This document shows, one piece after another, positions 63,771 through 64,000 of a stretch of 64,000 bases of DNA. The stretch comes from Sinohyriopsis cumingii. Its lineage: Eukaryota > Mollusca > Bivalvia > Unionida > Unionidae. The position numbers and the translations under genes are program-made. The notes below the pieces were generated by a model. The model was not told where the DNA came from and did no database searches. It saw nothing but the letters and a program-made list of their open reading frames with translations. Location of the stretch: positions 59,243,719 through 59,307,718 of the forward strand of contig CM068835.1 in the NCBI GenBank assembly GCA_028554795.2, given 5' to 3'. Numbering within the stretch: the first letter of the stretch is position 1; the number at the start of each line of letters is the position of its first letter.

Positions 63771-64000
63771 GTAAATGGATTGAAAATAATTTTTTTTTTA
63801 TAACTGCAATATTCAGAATGAATCAGCAGGTCAAGCCGACTTACTTTGACTTTCAGTCTATTAACGTTTTACATTTGTGTTCGGCTTCTTGCATCTACAA
63901 AAACATCACGAGTTAGTCTGTCACAAGTGGATAAACACTTGTATAGTTACGATATACACATATTCACTCTTCATTGAATTGTCAATTGGCTCGTATTAAT
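63771..64000 (+). other. HGD: Start of the next HGD intron
   Basis: Begins with GTAAATGG and contains a T9 run near 63,791. No further exon is recognised before the window ends. Confidence 0.75.

Overview
The window is AT-rich metazoan nuclear DNA. It shows spliced exons with GT-AG introns, a non-LTR retrotransposon, a SINE and long microsatellites. No bacterial-style gene organisation is seen. The SINE at about 9.1 kb, with its ATGCTGGCCGCCAT and GGCGTTAAAC motifs and an (AAC)n tail, looks like a SINE type I associate with molluscs and other lophotrochozoans. A mollusc or related invertebrate is therefore my tentative guess.

About 49 kb (1-37,715 and 50,586-62,237) is one tandem array of a complex, non-coding repeat. 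The basic monomer is about 1.84 kb and contains two diverged internal copies (A and B) of a 0.30-0.37 kb module, about 0.86 kb apart. A 0.67 kb short monomer derives from it by two deletions. Long and short monomers are arranged in higher-order units: a 5.8 kb unit present twice (about 15,560-27,188) and a 2.51 kb unit present 2.5 times with almost no divergence (55,315-61,702). Several monomers are deleted, duplicated or chimeric.

A 12,870 bp element (37,716-50,585) interrupts one monomer. It has 16 bp imperfect terminal inverted repeats and a TTAA target duplication. Removing it restores a monomer of normal length, so it is a late insertion into the array. Inside it are two convergent, spliced, decayed genes. 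The left one (+ strand) encodes the cysteine-rich P2X7 C-terminal 'ballast' domain without any ion-channel part. The right one (- strand) encodes an unrecognised protein with a basic N-terminus, an IG-x5-RW-x2-MK segment and an acidic C-terminus. A 5'-truncated LINE sits in an intron of the right gene, and two (TA)n tracts of 90 and 104 bp lie between the genes. I recognise no transposase.

Right of the array are diverged tandem repeats, an orphan array fragment, a 45 bp minisatellite and, at 63,691-63,770, one clean exon of homogentisate 1,2-dioxygenase (tyrosine catabolism) on the + strand. Earlier exons of that gene should lie to the left, and none is seen in this window. The array and the transposon may therefore sit inside a very long HGD intron, but that is inference.
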